From the NCBI GenBank assembly GCA_019753175.1, contig JAIELK010000019.1:1-64000 (forward strand): DNA of 64,000 bases, read 5' to 3'. The DNA comes from Hyphomonadaceae bacterium (GTDB lineage: Bacteria > Pseudomonadota > Alphaproteobacteria > Caulobacterales > Aquidulcibacteraceae). The notes under the pieces were generated by a model. That model worked only from the letters and a program-made list of their open reading frames with translations, had not been told where the DNA came from and made no database searches. Shown here one piece after another: positions 1 through 9,828 of the stretch (positions are counted from its first letter, which is position 1; every line of letters begins with the position of its first letter). The translations under genes were made by a program, and so were the position numbers.

Positions 1-236
1 GGGCGCGCAGCCAAGCGCAAACCCAAACCCTTTAGTTCTTGAAGCTTCAGCTTGAAGCGCGCCCCGCTCTCCCGCCTGCGCGAGAGCATGATGTACAAGA
101 TCGCGAAACCGGAAACGCGGCGCGCGTTGGCCGGGCAAAGGCGCGCAGCGAATGTCTCCCGCATCGTCCGTTGGAGGACTTGCTCAACCCTCCATTTGGC
201 GTAAGCTCTCTCACGCGAGGGTGAGGAGAATACGCA

Positions 237-719
237 ATGCGCACTTCACTTTTTGGCGCTCTGGCGCTGATCGGTTTACTCTATTCCGCGCCCGATGCGC
301 AGGCTCAAACACGATACCCGCTCGCTTGCCGCGCTGGCGGCAATATGGGCGTCAACATCGCACCGCAGGCGAGCGGCGGCGGCACCGAGATCGTCATCTC
401 CTACGACCGCGCGACCCGCACCACTGGTCTGCCGGCCGGCAGCTGCTCGTGGTTCGACCGCACCTTGAATGACCGCGAGCCGCGCTCGATGCGTATCGTG
501 GTGCGCGCGCGCATGAGCGTTGATCTGCGGCCTCGCCCGGGTGACCACGCGGGAGACCGCGGTGACGTTTTCGTCTTTGCCGGCTCAGGCGCCGATGTGG
601 CGCTCGCCGAAACCATTGTGCGGGTGCTCAAGTCGGGCGGCGCCTTCACCGTGCAGGCCTACAACCCGGGCCGCGCGCCCATGGTGGCGGAGAGCTTCCG
701 TGAGACCGCTCCGCGCTGA
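237..719 (+). CDS. Secreted hypothetical protein
   Basis: A 160-residue protein that I do not recognise. The N-terminus has a clear Sec signal peptide: Arg near the start, a hydrophobic stretch at about residues 5-16, and an AQA-type cleavage site near residue 23. The mature part has two cysteines, near residues 31 and 64, that could form a disulfide, and no transmembrane segment. A GAGGAG ribosome site lies just upstream of ATG 237. The gene converges on dinB with 8 bases between stop codons. A periplasmic or secreted location is inferred; no function can be given. Confidence 0.7.
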   Translation: MRTSLFGALALIGLLYSAPDAQAQTRYPLACRAGGNMGVNIAPQASGGGTEIVISYDRATRTTGLPAGSCSWFDRTLNDREPRSMRIVVRARMSVDLRPRPGDHAGDRGDVFVFAGSGADVALAETIVRVLKSGGAFTVQAYNPGRAPMVAESFRETAPR

Positions 720-727
720 GCACGGGG

Positions 728-1987
728 TCACTCCTCCCGCTCCGTCTTCAGCGCCCGCCCAGTTTGCACAGCGCCGCGGCCGAACTTGCTGCGCGCCTTG
801 GCGATTGCCGCTTCCGCGGCGGCGCGTTTGGGCGTTTCGGCATCGAGCATGTCGCCCTTGTCGGCGCCCGCCGCATCGCTGAAATCGGAGAGACCAACGC
901 CGATCAGCCGATACTTCACGCGCCCGTCAGCTTCCGCCGCCAAGAGTTCGCGCGCATGCGCGAAGATGCGCGCCGCCAGCAGCGTCGGCTCCGGCAGTTG
1001 GCGACGGCGGGTCACCGTCTTGAAGCGCGCGTCTTTGAGTTTCAGCGTCAGCGTGAGGCCGGCCGTGTCGGACGCTCTGCAGCGCGCGGCCACCTTCTCG
1101 CACAGCGGCCACAGGATGTCCTCAAGCGCTTCAAGCTCGCGGACATCCTCGAAGAACGTCGTCTCCGCCGAAATGCTCTTGCGCTCGCCGTGCGGATCGA
1201 CGCGGCGCGGATCGTCGGCCATCGACAGCGCGAACAAGTGCGCGCCCCAATCGCCGTAAAGCGCGCGCATGCGCTGCGGGCCCGCGGCGCGGATGTCGCC
1301 GATGCGTCTGAGGCCATTGCGTTCGAGCGCGGTTGCGCCCGCGGGGCCGACGCCCGGAAGCGTGGCGACCGGGCGCGTCTCCAGGAACGCCAGCGCCTCG
1401 CCGCGGCCGATCACCGAAAAGCCGCGCGGCTTGTCGAGGTCGCTCGCGGTCTTGGCCAAGAATTTGTTGAACGACAGGCCGATGGAAACGGTGAGCCGCC
1501 GCGCCTCCCAGATCGCGTTCTGCAGCTTGATCAAGCTCTGCGCCGGCGACGCGCCGTGCAGCGCTTCGGTGCCGGAGAGATCCATAAACGCTTCGTCGAT
1601 GGAGAGCGGCTCAACTTGCGGCGTCAGCGCCTCCATCATGGCCCGGATGAGGCGGCCCTCCTCGACATATTTGCGCATGTCGCCGCGGATCACCTTGGCG
1701 TGCGGGCAGAGCTTCAGCGCCTTGAACATCGGCATTGCCGAGCGCACGCCATAGGTGCGCGCGAGATAGCAACAGGTGGAAACGACCCCGCGCCTGCCGC
1801 CGCCGACGATCACCGGATACGGCTCGAGGCTCGGGTCGTCGCGCTTCTCGATGGATGCATAGAACGCGTCGCAATCGAGGTGGGCGATGGCGAGCGCGGC
1901 GAGTTCGGCATGCGCAAGCATCTGCTCGCCGCCGCAGACGCAGCGCACCCCCGCGAGTTCGCGTGCGCAGGCGCGGCAGAGCTTCAC
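728..1987 (-). CDS. dinB: DNA polymerase IV (Y-family translesion polymerase)
   Basis: A 419-residue Y-family polymerase for error-prone bypass synthesis. The palm motif HLDCDAFYASIE near residue 33 and the SIDEAF motif supply the catalytic acidic residues; the thumb helix-hairpin-helix (LPGVGPAGA) and little-finger region follow. I chose the GTG start at 1987 because it overlaps the stop of the upstream kinase as GTGA and because the extra N-terminus carries a CxxC...CxC cysteine cluster (Cys4, Cys7, Cys16, Cys18), a zinc-ribbon-like extension that I recall from other alphaproteobacterial DinB proteins. A later start at the Met before LAHAEL would lose it. No LexA box is seen close upstream, so translational coupling to the kinase is the likelier expression mode. 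Confidence 0.93.
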   Translation of the reverse strand: MKLCRACARELAGVRCVCGGEQMLAHAELAALAIAHLDCDAFYASIEKRDDPSLEPYPVIVGGGRRGVVSTCCYLARTYGVRSAMPMFKALKLCPHAKVIRGDMRKYVEEGRLIRAMMEALTPQVEPLSIDEAFMDLSGTEALHGASPAQSLIKLQNAIWEARRLTVSIGLSFNKFLAKTASDLDKPRGFSVIGRGEALAFLETRPVATLPGVGPAGATALERNGLRRIGDIRAAGPQRMRALYGDWGAHLFALSMADDPRRVDPHGERKSISAETTFFEDVRELEALEDILWPLCEKVAARCRASDTAGLTLTLKLKDARFKTVTRRRQLPEPTLLAARIFAHARELLAAEADGRVKYRLIGVGLSDFSDAAGADKGDMLDAETPKRAAAEAAIAKARSKFGRGAVQTGRALKTEREE

Positions 1988-2871
1988 GCCGCCTCCTCCG
2001 CCGAAAACAACCACGCCGCGCCGCGCACGCCGGATGAATCGCCGTGCGCATTTTTCACCACACCCGTCCTCACCACGTCGGAAAAGACGTGCGCGATCAG
2101 CTTGCCACGAATGCTGGGATAGAGCGCGTCGATGTTCGAGAGCCCGCCACCGAACACGATCACGTCGGGGTCGAGCACGTCGATCACCGCAGCAAGGCCG
2201 CGCGCGACCCGATCCGCCAACAGATCGAGAGCCACGCGCGCGTTGGCGTCGCCGGCGCGCGCGGCGGCGTCGGCTGCTTCTGCGCTCATGCCGGCCCAGC
2301 GCCTGAAGCCGGACCCGGAAATCCACTGCTCGAGGCAGTTGAAGCGGCCGCACCAATCACGCTCGGTGCGTTCGTCGGCGCGCGCCCACGGCAGCGGCGT
2401 GTGGCCCCACTCGCCGGCGACGCCGTTGGCGCCCGCGATCAGCTTGCGCTCGACCACGACCCCGCCCCCGCATCCGGTGCCCAGGATGACGCCGAACACC
2501 ACGCGAGCAGCAGCGGCCGCGCCGTCCACCGCCTCCGACAGCGCGAAGCAATTGGCGTCGTTCTCCATGCGCACAGGACGCAGCAGCGTCCGGCGCACAT
2601 CATCCAGGAACGGCTTGCCATTGAGCCACACGGAATTGGCGTTGCGCACCAGGCCAGTCGCTGGCGACAGCGAACCGGGGATCGCGACGCCCACGGTCGT
2701 GGCGCTGTGCTCCGATTCGCTCTCGACGGCGCCGACCAGAGTCTCCACAGCGGCCAGCGCGTCCGCATAGGACCCGGGATTGGGCGTTCGCCGCCGCGCC
2801 ATGATCGCGCCCTGCGAATCAAGCATCGCTGCTTCAATCTTGGTGCCGCCGAAGTCGATGCCGAGACGCAT
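1984..2871 (-). CDS. ROK family sugar kinase (fructokinase-like)
   Basis: A 295-residue ROK kinase. The phosphate-binding motif GIDFGGTKIEA is at the N-terminus, the catalytic Asp is in ENDAN (about residue 103), and the ROK signature region (GTGCGGG, GEWGH, then a CGRFNCLE zinc-type motif) follows. The spacing of the motif before ISGSGF resembles the E. coli fructokinase Mak, so fructose or a related hexose is the likely substrate, but ROK members also use glucose and amino sugars and the sequence does not decide this. A good AAGGAG ribosome site precedes ATG 2871. It heads a two-gene unit with dinB through a 4-base GTGA overlap. Confidence 0.88.
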   Translation of the reverse strand: MRLGIDFGGTKIEAAMLDSQGAIMARRRTPNPGSYADALAAVETLVGAVESESEHSATTVGVAIPGSLSPATGLVRNANSVWLNGKPFLDDVRRTLLRPVRMENDANCFALSEAVDGAAAAARVVFGVILGTGCGGGVVVERKLIAGANGVAGEWGHTPLPWARADERTERDWCGRFNCLEQWISGSGFRRWAGMSAEAADAAARAGDANARVALDLLADRVARGLAAVIDVLDPDVIVFGGGLSNIDALYPSIRGKLIAHVFSDVVRTGVVKNAHGDSSGVRGAAWLFSAEEAA

Positions 2872-2879
2872 ATCACTCC

Positions 2880-2894
2880 TTAAGCAGCCCTTAA
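2880..2894. promoter_or_regulatory. CtrA-type binding site upstream of divK
   Basis: TTAA at 2880-2883, seven bases, TTAA at 2891-2894: the exact TTAA-N7-TTAA CtrA pattern, here also nearly palindromic. A further TTAA lies at 2931-2934. The site sits in the intergenic space between the divergent ROK kinase and divK, about 106 bases before the divK start. CtrA activation of divK is known in Caulobacter; use of this copy is inferred. Confidence 0.7.
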
Positions 2895-3000
2895 CGTTAG
2901 CCGCTAGATTGCTGCGATTGCCAGAGGTTGTTAAGGGCTAGGCGCTATAAGGACGGGCGCTGGCGGGGCGCTCCGGGGGGCCGCAAGGCGAAGCTGGTTC

Positions 3001-3366
3001 ATGGCCAAGACGGTTCTCATCGTAGAAGACAGTGAACTCAACATGCGGCTGTTCAACGACCTCCTGGAGGCGTTTGGCTACCGCACGCTGAAAACACGCG
3101 ATGGCCGCCAAGCGCTGCCGATGGCGCGCGAGCACCGCCCCGACCTGATCGTCATGGACATCCAGCTGCCCGAAGTTTCGGGGCTTGAGATCACCGATCG
3201 CTTGAAGAAGGACGAAGTGCTGAAGTCGATCCCCGTGGTCGCCGTCACCGCGTTCGCGATGCGCGGCGATGAGCAGAAGATCATGGCAGCCGGCTGCGAC
3301 GCCTACCTCTCCAAGCCGATCTCGGTGACCACGTTCCTCGAAACGATCCGCAAGTTCATCGGCTAG
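3001..3366 (+). CDS. divK: Single-domain response regulator DivK
   Basis: A 121-residue stand-alone receiver. Phospho-acceptor Asp53 (MDIQLPE), the acidic pair Glu9/Asp10, Thr83 and Lys105 are all present. The length and sequence match DivK, the diffusible regulator that in Caulobacter is phosphorylated by DivJ, dephosphorylated by PleC and controls CtrA through CckA/DivL. Immediate linkage to pleD, with 13 bases between them, is the classic Caulobacterales and Rhizobiales arrangement and strengthens the name. A perfect CtrA-type site upstream suggests cell-cycle control. Confidence 0.95.
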   Translation: MAKTVLIVEDSELNMRLFNDLLEAFGYRTLKTRDGRQALPMAREHRPDLIVMDIQLPEVSGLEITDRLKKDEVLKSIPVVAVTAFAMRGDEQKIMAAGCDAYLSKPISVTTFLETIRKFIG

Positions 3367-3379
3367 GGAACCGCGAGCG

Positions 3380-4753
3380 ATGAGCGCGCGCATCCTCGTT
3401 GTCGACGATTTGGAGGCCAATCGGCGCTTGCTCGAAGCCAAGCTCGGCGAACAATATTATGAGGTGCTGACGGCGCAACGCGGCGAAGAAGCCGTGCAAC
3501 TCGCCAAGCGTGAGCGCCCGGACCTCATTCTGCTCGACGTCATGATGCCCGGCGGCATCGACGGCTATGAGGCGTGCCGGCGCATCAAGGCGCACCCAGA
3601 GACGCGCCACATCCCGGTGATCATCCTCACCACGCTGGACGATCGTGAGAGCAAAGTGCGCGGCCTGCAGGCGGGCGCGGAGGAGTTCCTCACCAAACCG
3701 ATCGACGACGTGCAGCTGATGGCGCGCGCCAAAAGCCTCATTTCGCTGAAGGTCGTTACCGACGAGTTGCGCGCGCGCGAAGCCAGCGGACGCCGGCTTG
3801 GCGTCATCGAGGAAGACGTGAGCGCAGATCAGGCGCACCGTCTGATTACCGGCAATGTTCTGCTCATCGACGACAACGACAACCAGATTCGGCGCATCGA
3901 GAGCGCCCTTGGCGCCGAGCATCGCGTAAGCGTTCTTGGCCGCGAAGAGGACACCAACCCCCCGGACTTTGCCATCGTGTCGGTGACCGCGAAGTCCTTC
4001 GACGGCTTTCGCGTCATCGCGCGCATGCGCTCGGGCGAACCGACGCGCCATCTGCCGATCCTTGCGGTCGTCGACCCTGACGACAAGCAGCGGGCGCTGC
4101 GTGCGCTAGAGCTCGGCGCGCACGACATCATCGTGCGCCCGGTCGACGAAGAGGAGCTGGTCGCGCGCGCCAGAACACTGCTCCGCCGCAAGCGGCAGAT
4201 GGACCTGTTGCGTCAGCGGCTGGACCAAAGCCTGGAGCTCGCGATCACCGATCAGCTGACCGGACTCTACAATCGCCGTTTCCTCGAGGCGCAGCTTGCA
4301 CCGATGGTGCAGCGCGCCGATTGCGGCGGCGAGCCGGTGTCGGTGATGCTGATCGACATCGACTACTTCAAGAAGTGCAACGACACCTACGGCCACGATG
4401 TCGGCGACGCGGTGTTGCGCGAGTTTGCGGCGCGTCTCGCCACCAATACCCGCCCGTCCGACTTTGCCTGCCGTTTCGGCGGCGAGGAGTTCCTCATCAT
4501 CATGCCGCGCACCTCGGGAGACGTCGCCTGCCTCGCCGCCGATCGTCTGCGCCGCCAGATCTGCGCTTCTCCGTTCCATATCCGCGGCATACCGATGCCG
4601 CTCGACATCACCGCCTCCATAGGCGTGGCCTGTTCCAGCGGCGGCGGCGACACGCCGGAGGCGCTGGTGAAGCGGGCTGACGAAGGCCTCTACGAAGCCA
4701 AACGCGGGGGGCGAAACCGCGTCGTCGGCAAGACCGGCCAGCGCGCAGCTTGA
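3380..4753 (+). CDS. pleD: Diguanylate cyclase response regulator PleD
   Basis: A 457-residue protein with two receiver domains (about 1-125 and 155-275) and a GGDEF domain (about 285-450). Receiver 1 has phospho-acceptor Asp53 and Lys107; receiver 2 has no Asp at the equivalent position (FAIVSVTAKS), which is the known PleD adaptor-type receiver. The active site is GGEEF at 367-371, and an RxxD inhibitory site (RPSD, 358-361) lies five residues upstream, so product inhibition by c-di-GMP is expected. It makes c-di-GMP for pole development in Caulobacter. Same operon as divK. Confidence 0.96.
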   Translation: MSARILVVDDLEANRRLLEAKLGEQYYEVLTAQRGEEAVQLAKRERPDLILLDVMMPGGIDGYEACRRIKAHPETRHIPVIILTTLDDRESKVRGLQAGAEEFLTKPIDDVQLMARAKSLISLKVVTDELRAREASGRRLGVIEEDVSADQAHRLITGNVLLIDDNDNQIRRIESALGAEHRVSVLGREEDTNPPDFAIVSVTAKSFDGFRVIARMRSGEPTRHLPILAVVDPDDKQRALRALELGAHDIIVRPVDEEELVARARTLLRRKRQMDLLRQRLDQSLELAITDQLTGLYNRRFLEAQLAPMVQRADCGGEPVSVMLIDIDYFKKCNDTYGHDVGDAVLREFAARLATNTRPSDFACRFGGEEFLIIMPRTSGDVACLAADRLRRQICASPFHIRGIPMPLDITASIGVACSSGGGDTPEALVKRADEGLYEAKRGGRNRVVGKTGQRAA

Positions 4754-4803
4754 CCTTCCCTGCGACAGCGTCCACCTGCTAGTTTCGCTGGTCGGAGCGC
4801 CTG

Positions 4804-5634
4804 ATGAACAACGTCCAAGCCCTGGAGACGCCGACGCGTCACGGCGAGATCAAGATTCACGACCCCGCCGTCGCCTTCCCCGGCATGCGTGCGGCGGGTC
4901 AAGTGGCCGCGCGCTGTCTCGACATGCTCGCGGCGGAAGTACGGGAAGGCGTGACCACGCGCCATTTGGACGATCTCGCGCGTGAATTCGTGTTCGACCA
5001 CGGCGCCACGCCTGCGTGCGTCTTCTATCGCGGCTACCGTCACACCATCTGCACCTCGCTCAATCACGTCGTCTGCCACGGCATTCCCGGCGAGCGCGTG
5101 CTGCGCAGCGGCGACGCGCTCAACATCGACGTCACCGTCATCGTCGATGGCTGGCACGGCGACACCAGCCGCATGTACGTCGTCGGCGAGCCATCGCGCA
5201 AAGCCGAACGGCTGATGGACATCACCTACGAAGCGATGATGCGCGGCATCGCCGCGATCAAGCCAGGCCTGCGCTTGGGAGACCTGGGTCACGCCATTCA
5301 GCGTTATGCGGAAAGCGAGCGCTGCTCGGTCGTGCGGGAATTCTGCGGCCATGGCCTCGGGCGCGTCTTCCACGACGCCCCGAACATCCTTCATTACGGC
5401 AAGCCTGGCCAAGGCGAAGTGCTCCGCCCCGGCATGATGTTCACCGTCGAACCGATGCTGAACGCCGGCTCGCCCGGCGTGAAGATCTTGGGCGACGGCT
5501 GGACAGCGGTGACCAAGGACAAGTCGCTCTCAGCGCAATACGAGCACTCGGTCGGCGTCACCGAAGACGGGGCCGAAATTTTCACCGCGTCGCCCGCAGG
5601 GCTGCATCAGCCGCACAAACAACCACAAGCGTAA
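4804..5634 (+). CDS. map: Methionine aminopeptidase, type I
   Basis: A 276-residue cytosolic metallopeptidase that removes the initiator Met. The five metal ligands are visible: Asp in [10 protein letters not shown], Asp in WHGDTSRM, His in CGHGLG, Glu in VEPML and Glu in QYEHSVG. It lacks the N-terminal zinc finger of eukaryotic type I enzymes, as expected for a bacterial form. A Gln/His/Pro-rich tail of about 12 residues ends the protein. radC starts 5 bases after the stop, so the two are probably cotranscribed, an arrangement common in alphaproteobacteria. Confidence 0.96.
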   Translation: MNNVQALETPTRHGEIKIHDPAVAFPGMRAAGQVAARCLDMLAAEVREGVTTRHLDDLAREFVFDHGATPACVFYRGYRHTICTSLNHVVCHGIPGERVLRSGDALNIDVTVIVDGWHGDTSRMYVVGEPSRKAERLMDITYEAMMRGIAAIKPGLRLGDLGHAIQRYAESERCSVVREFCGHGLGRVFHDAPNILHYGKPGQGEVLRPGMMFTVEPMLNAGSPGVKILGDGWTAVTKDKSLSAQYEHSVGVTEDGAEIFTASPAGLHQPHKQPQA

Positions 5635-5639
5635 CAACA

Positions 5640-6449
5640 ATGGCGGCGGGGCGCGGCAACAAAAACAAGACCGCCAAAGGCGCCCGCGTCGAGGATTCCG
5701 AACTCTTCCCATTCAAGCTCGACATCGCGCCGCTCGACGTGGAGCGAGTGTCGGCGCCGCAGCCCGCTGCGGCGGCAAAGCCGCACTATCACGAGCACCG
5801 TGCGCGCTTGCGCAAGCGCTTTGACGACGCGGGCCCCGACGCGCTCGCCGATTATGAGTTGCTGGAGCTGGCGCTCTTCCGCACGATTCCGCGGCAGGAC
5901 ACCAAGCCACTGGCCAAGGCGCTGCTGGCGAAGTTCGGCGACCTTGCCGGCGTGCTCGGCGCACCGGTGCAGCGCATCGCGGAAGTCCCTGGCGCTGGTC
6001 CGGCCGTGGCCCAGGACCTGAAGATCGTGCAAGCGCTGCTTGAGCGTGCGTCCAAGACGCCGCTGACCCAGCGCCCGGTCATCTCCTCGTGGTCTCAGCT
6101 CGTCAATTACTGCCGGGTTGCCATGGCGCACGAGCCGCGCGAGCAGTTCCGCGTGCTGTTCCTCGACGTGAAGAACCAACTCATTGCCGACGAGGTGATG
6201 AATGAAGGCACGATTGACCACGCCCCCGTCTATCCACGCGAGATCGCGCGGCGCGCGCTGGAGCTCTCGGCGGCGGCGGTAATTTTGGTGCACAACCATC
6301 CGAGCGGCGATCCGAAACCGTCGGCAGCGGACGTCGCCATCACCCGCGACATCGTCGCCGCGACCGACGCCATAAGCGTCAAAGTGCACGATCACCTGGT
6401 GATCGGCCGCCACGGCGCGGAAAGCTTCAAAAGTCTGGGGCTTTTGTAA
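5640..6449 (+). CDS. radC: RadC family JAB/MPN domain protein
   Basis: A 269-residue RadC-family protein (JAMM metalloprotease fold). An N-terminal helix-hairpin-helix-like region (about 50-120, with a PGAGPAVA loop) is followed by the MPN domain carrying the metal-binding HNHPSGD motif and the downstream Ser and Asp. The open frame extends upstream into map, but ATG 5640, five bases after the map stop, gives the expected length. The first 50 residues are low-complexity and basic. The cellular role of RadC is unsettled; the original link to DNA repair in E. coli was later withdrawn. Confidence 0.9.
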   Translation: MAAGRGNKNKTAKGARVEDSELFPFKLDIAPLDVERVSAPQPAAAAKPHYHEHRARLRKRFDDAGPDALADYELLELALFRTIPRQDTKPLAKALLAKFGDLAGVLGAPVQRIAEVPGAGPAVAQDLKIVQALLERASKTPLTQRPVISSWSQLVNYCRVAMAHEPREQFRVLFLDVKNQLIADEVMNEGTIDHAPVYPREIARRALELSAAAVILVHNHPSGDPKPSAADVAITRDIVAATDAISVKVHDHLVIGRHGAESFKSLGLL

Positions 6450-6507
6450 TCAAGGCTGCTCCGATAGGGTCGGCGGCATTCCGGCGTGCGACCGGCAGGG
6501 AGGACAC

Positions 6508-7926
6508 GTGACAACCACCGGGACCGCCAACGCGGCGAGCGCCGCTAGCCAGCCGCTGACCAAAAGCTACGTCAATTACGCGCTGGCGATGCTGCTCGTC
6601 GTTTACACGTTGAACTTCGTGGACCGGCAAATCGTCGCCATTCTCGGCGAAGACATCAAAGCCGCGCTGGATCTCGATGACACCCAGTTCGGCCTGCTCG
6701 GCGGCCTCGCGTTCGCGCTGTTCTACACCGTGCTCGGCATCCCGATCGCGCGGCTCGCGGAGCGCGGCAATCGCGTGCGGATTATTTCGATAGCGCTCGC
6801 GGTCTGGAGCGGCTTCACCGCACTTTGCGGCGTGGCGACCAGTTTTGTGCAGATTCTGCTGTTCCGCATCGGCGTGGGCGTCGGCGAAGCCGGCTGCACG
6901 CCACCCGCGCATTCGCTCATTTCCGATTACGTGCCGCCCGAAAAACGGGCGTCGGCGCTGGCGCTCTACTCGATGGGCGTGCCGATCGGTACGTTTGCGG
7001 GCTTCGCGCTTGGCGCGGTCATCGCCGAGAATTTCGGCTGGCGCGCCGCATTTTTCGCCGTCGGCATTCCAGGCGTACTGCTCGCGTTCGTGACTTGGTT
7101 CACTCTGAAGGAGCCGCGCGTCCTCGGCCTCGTGCAGCAATCGGGCGGACACGGCGCCAATTTCGGCGATGCGCTGAAGGAGCTGTCTCGCAAGCCGTCC
7201 TACTGGTACGCGGTGCTCGCCGCGACCGTCATCTCGTTCATCGGCTACGGACACGCCTACTTCTTGCCCGCCTACCTTGCGCGCACGCACGAAATGGGTT
7301 TGCAAGAGCGCGGCCTCGGCATGGCGGTGATGGTGCTGATCGCAGGCGTGCTCGGAACCTGGGCCGGCGGACGCATGGCCGATCGAGCCTCCCAGCGCGA
7401 CACCCGCGCCTACATGACCCTGCCCGCGATCGCGTTTGTGTTGGGCGCGCCGTTCTTCGTCGCCGGCATGCTGGTGCCCGCCGGCGACCACGTCTTGCTC
7501 GGCATGACGTTGAGTTCGGGCTATGTCGCGTTGCTGTTCCTGGCAATCCCGACGGCGCTCAACTCGATCTGGTACGGCCCGATCTACGCCTCCATCCAGG
7601 GTCTGGCGCGCCCGCACACCCGCGCCACCGCCGTCGCTGTGATGTTCTTCATCCTCAACCTCGTGGGCCTTGGCTTGGGCCCCACCATTGTCGGCGTGCT
7701 GAGCGACATGTTCGCGGCGCAGCACTATGGCGCCGCCGACGCCGCCGCGTTCAAAGCCGTCTGCCCGCCGCGCTCGCCGGACGCCCTGTGTCTGGCCGCG
7801 CAAGCAGAAGGGCTGAAGCTGTCCCTGCTCTGGTCAGCCACGGTTGGCGTGCTGGCGCTCGTGTTCTTCGTCCTCGGCCGGCGCACCATCCGAGAGGATT
7901 TGGAGGCCACCGCGCGCGGCGCTTGA
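6508..7926 (+). CDS. Major facilitator superfamily transporter (spinster-like)
   Basis: A 472-residue inner-membrane carrier with about 12 hydrophobic helices. The N-terminal half shows the helix 1 pattern NFVDRQIVAIL, the loop 2-3 motif region ending in ARLAERGNR, and RIGVGVGEAGCTPP in helix 4, which are features of the spinster-like MFS subfamily. A cysteine-containing extracytoplasmic loop is near residue 416. I chose GTG 6508 because AGGGAGGA lies a few bases upstream. The substrate cannot be read from the sequence. It sits alone between radC and purB. Confidence 0.88.
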   Translation: MTTTGTANAASAASQPLTKSYVNYALAMLLVVYTLNFVDRQIVAILGEDIKAALDLDDTQFGLLGGLAFALFYTVLGIPIARLAERGNRVRIISIALAVWSGFTALCGVATSFVQILLFRIGVGVGEAGCTPPAHSLISDYVPPEKRASALALYSMGVPIGTFAGFALGAVIAENFGWRAAFFAVGIPGVLLAFVTWFTLKEPRVLGLVQQSGGHGANFGDALKELSRKPSYWYAVLAATVISFIGYGHAYFLPAYLARTHEMGLQERGLGMAVMVLIAGVLGTWAGGRMADRASQRDTRAYMTLPAIAFVLGAPFFVAGMLVPAGDHVLLGMTLSSGYVALLFLAIPTALNSIWYGPIYASIQGLARPHTRATAVAVMFFILNLVGLGLGPTIVGVLSDMFAAQHYGAADAAAFKAVCPPRSPDALCLAAQAEGLKLSLLWSATVGVLALVFFVLGRRTIREDLEATARGA

Positions 7927-7957
7927 CGATAGGCGCTGAGGGTTCGATCAACCGCCC

Positions 7958-9265
7958 ATGATTCCGCGCTACGCCCGCCCCGAGATGACGGCGCTCTGGT
8001 CGCCGGAGACGCGCTACGCGATCTGGCTCGAAATCGAAACGTTAGCCATGGAGGCGATGGGTGAACTCGGGGTCATCCCCAAGAGCGCCGCCGCAAGCTA
8101 CCGCGCAAAGGCCAAGTTCGATGTCGCCCGCATCGATGAAATCGAGCGCGAAGTGAAACACGACGTCATCGCCTTCCTCACCAACGTGGCGGAGCATGTC
8201 GGCGAGGACGCGCGCTTCGCGCACCAGGGGATGACCTCATCGGACGTGCTCGACACCTGCCTCGCGGTGCAGCTCACGCGCGCGAGCGACCTGCTGATCG
8301 CCGGCTGTGAGCGGGTAATGGCGGCGCTGAAAGCGCGGGCGCACGAATACAAGATGACGCCGTGCATCGGCCGCTCGCACGGCATCCACGCCGAGCCCAC
8401 CACGTTCGGCGTGAAGCTCGCCGGACACTACGCAGAGTTCACGCGAAACCTGCAACGGCTGCGCGCCGCGCGCGCGGAGATCGCCACCTGCGCCATCTCC
8501 GGCGCCGTCGGCACGTTCGCGCAAATCGATCCGCGCGTGGAAGCCTACGTCGCCGACAAGCTCGGTCTTGCGGTCGAGCCGGTATCGACGCAGGTCATCC
8601 CGCGTGACCGCCACGCCGCCTTCTTCGCTGCGCTGGCTGTGGCCGCCAGCGGTGTCGAACGCCTGGCGACCGAAATTCGACACTTGCAGCGCACCGAGGT
8701 GCTTGAGGCGGAGGAGTACTTCTCGCCCGGCCAGAAGGGGTCTTCGGCGATGCCCCACAAGCGCAACCCGGTGCTCACGGAAAATCTTTGCGGCCTCGCG
8801 CGGCTGGTGCGCAGCGCTGTGCTTCCGGCGCTTGAAAACGTCGCGCTCTGGCACGAGCGTGACATCTCGCACTCAAGCGTCGAACGCGGCATCGGCCCCG
8901 ACGCAACGATTCACCTCGACTTCGCGCTGCACCGTATGGCCGAGGTGATCGAGAAACTGGTGGTCTATCCCGAAAACATGGCGCGCAATCTCGCCATGCT
9001 CGGCGGGTTGCACAATTCGCAGCGCGTGATGCTGGCGCTGACCCAAGGCGGCGTAAGCCGCGAGGACGCTTACCGCCTCGTGCAGCGCAGCGCCATGGCG
9101 GTGTGGCAGTCGCCGCCGCCGCGGCCAGCGACGGCGCTGCTTGATCGTTTGAGCGCGGACGCTGAAGTGACGGCCAAGCTGCCGGCCGCGACGCTGTCGG
9201 CGTGTTTCGACGACGCCCACCACTTCGCCCGAGTCGACGGCATCTTCGACCGCGTCTTCGGCTAA
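7958..9265 (+). CDS. purB: Adenylosuccinate lyase
   Basis: A 435-residue member of the fumarase/aspartase superfamily that acts twice in purine synthesis, on SAICAR and on adenylosuccinate. The superfamily signature [10 protein letters not shown] contains the flexible catalytic loop, TSSDVLDT and the RSHG segment (catalytic His) lie upstream, and the length fits the bacterial short form. With purC, purS and purQ following within about 5 kb on the same strand, this region is a purine biosynthesis neighbourhood. Confidence 0.96.
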   Translation: MIPRYARPEMTALWSPETRYAIWLEIETLAMEAMGELGVIPKSAAASYRAKAKFDVARIDEIEREVKHDVIAFLTNVAEHVGEDARFAHQGMTSSDVLDTCLAVQLTRASDLLIAGCERVMAALKARAHEYKMTPCIGRSHGIHAEPTTFGVKLAGHYAEFTRNLQRLRAARAEIATCAISGAVGTFAQIDPRVEAYVADKLGLAVEPVSTQVIPRDRHAAFFAALAVAASGVERLATEIRHLQRTEVLEAEEYFSPGQKGSSAMPHKRNPVLTENLCGLARLVRSAVLPALENVALWHERDISHSSVERGIGPDATIHLDFALHRMAEVIEKLVVYPENMARNLAMLGGLHNSQRVMLALTQGGVSREDAYRLVQRSAMAVWQSPPPRPATALLDRLSADAEVTAKLPAATLSACFDDAHHFARVDGIFDRVFG

Positions 9266-9315
9266 GGCTTGCCTCAGCCGGCGAAGCACCTCACAGCCCC
9301 AGCCAGGAGGCCGCC

Positions 9316-9501
9316 ATGTCCGAAGACCTGACACCCGACGACGAGTGGGACGAAGACACCATGATCGAGGTGCGCCGTTTCGGTCTGGAGCATGCGCTGC
9401 TCGCACACCTCCACAAGCGAGAGACGCCAGCCGACCTCTCGACCGTGTTCAAGGACGCCGACCGAATCGTTGCCTATGTGCTCGGCGATCTGAACCCCTA
9501 G
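9316..9501 (+). CDS. Small acidic hypothetical protein
   Basis: A 61-residue acidic cytosolic protein that I do not recognise. The first 15 residues are almost all Asp/Glu, followed by an amphipathic helical stretch. A strong AGGAGG ribosome site stands at 9305-9310, six bases before ATG 9316, which is the main support for its being real. It lies 50 bases after purB and converges on the DUF1476 gene with 3 bases between stops. Confidence 0.6.
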   Translation: MSEDLTPDDEWDEDTMIEVRRFGLEHALLAHLHKRETPADLSTVFKDADRIVAYVLGDLNP

Positions 9502-9504
9502 GGG

Positions 9505-9828
9505 CTACGTTCCAGCCTTCAACGAAGCTCGCGCCTCGGCCATGGCCTCGTCCATCTTCGCCCGGATTTGGTGGTCCGAGAGCTTGACAGCGTGCATGTC
9601 GAGATCGGCGCGTATCTTTCGGAACAAATCCTCGGCGCCTGCCTCTTCCAGGTCGGCCATGACGACGGATTTGGCGTAGCTCTCCGCCGCCTCGTCGGCG
9701 AGGCCCATGAGACCAGCCGCCCACAGCCCGACGAGCTTTGCCCGGCGAGCCTGCGCCTTAAACTCAAGCTCTTGATCAAGCTGGAATTTCTTCTCTTCGG
9801 CGCGTTCACGATCGTCGAATTGGCCCAT
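9505..9828 (-). CDS. DUF1476 family protein, F1-ATPase inhibitor (zeta type)
   Basis: A 107-residue, highly helical, charged protein. The N-terminal FDDRE...EEKKF, the middle ARRAKLVGLWAA and AESYAKSVVMADLEEAG segments are hallmarks of DUF1476. In Paracoccus the family member is the zeta subunit, an N-terminal-helix inhibitor of F1-ATPase hydrolysis. I chose ATG 9828 rather than an upstream in-frame codon because the family begins at MxxFDDRE. The family is essentially restricted to alphaproteobacteria, so it also supports the taxonomic call. It is divergent from purC. Confidence 0.9.
   Translation of the reverse strand: MGQFDDRERAEEKKFQLDQELEFKAQARRAKLVGLWAAGLMGLADEAAESYAKSVVMADLEEAGAEDLFRKIRADLDMHAVKLSDHQIRAKMDEAMAEARASLKAGT

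Noticed and set aside
1-42. A possible C-terminal tail of an upstream gene (basic, Lys/Arg/Pro, ending TGA at 40-42)
   Set aside because: Only 13 codons are visible and no family can be recognised, so I cannot support a gene.
764-2122. A 452-codon open frame on the plus strand
   Set aside because: Antisense shadow of dinB and the ROK kinase; low-complexity Arg/Ala composition, no ribosome site.
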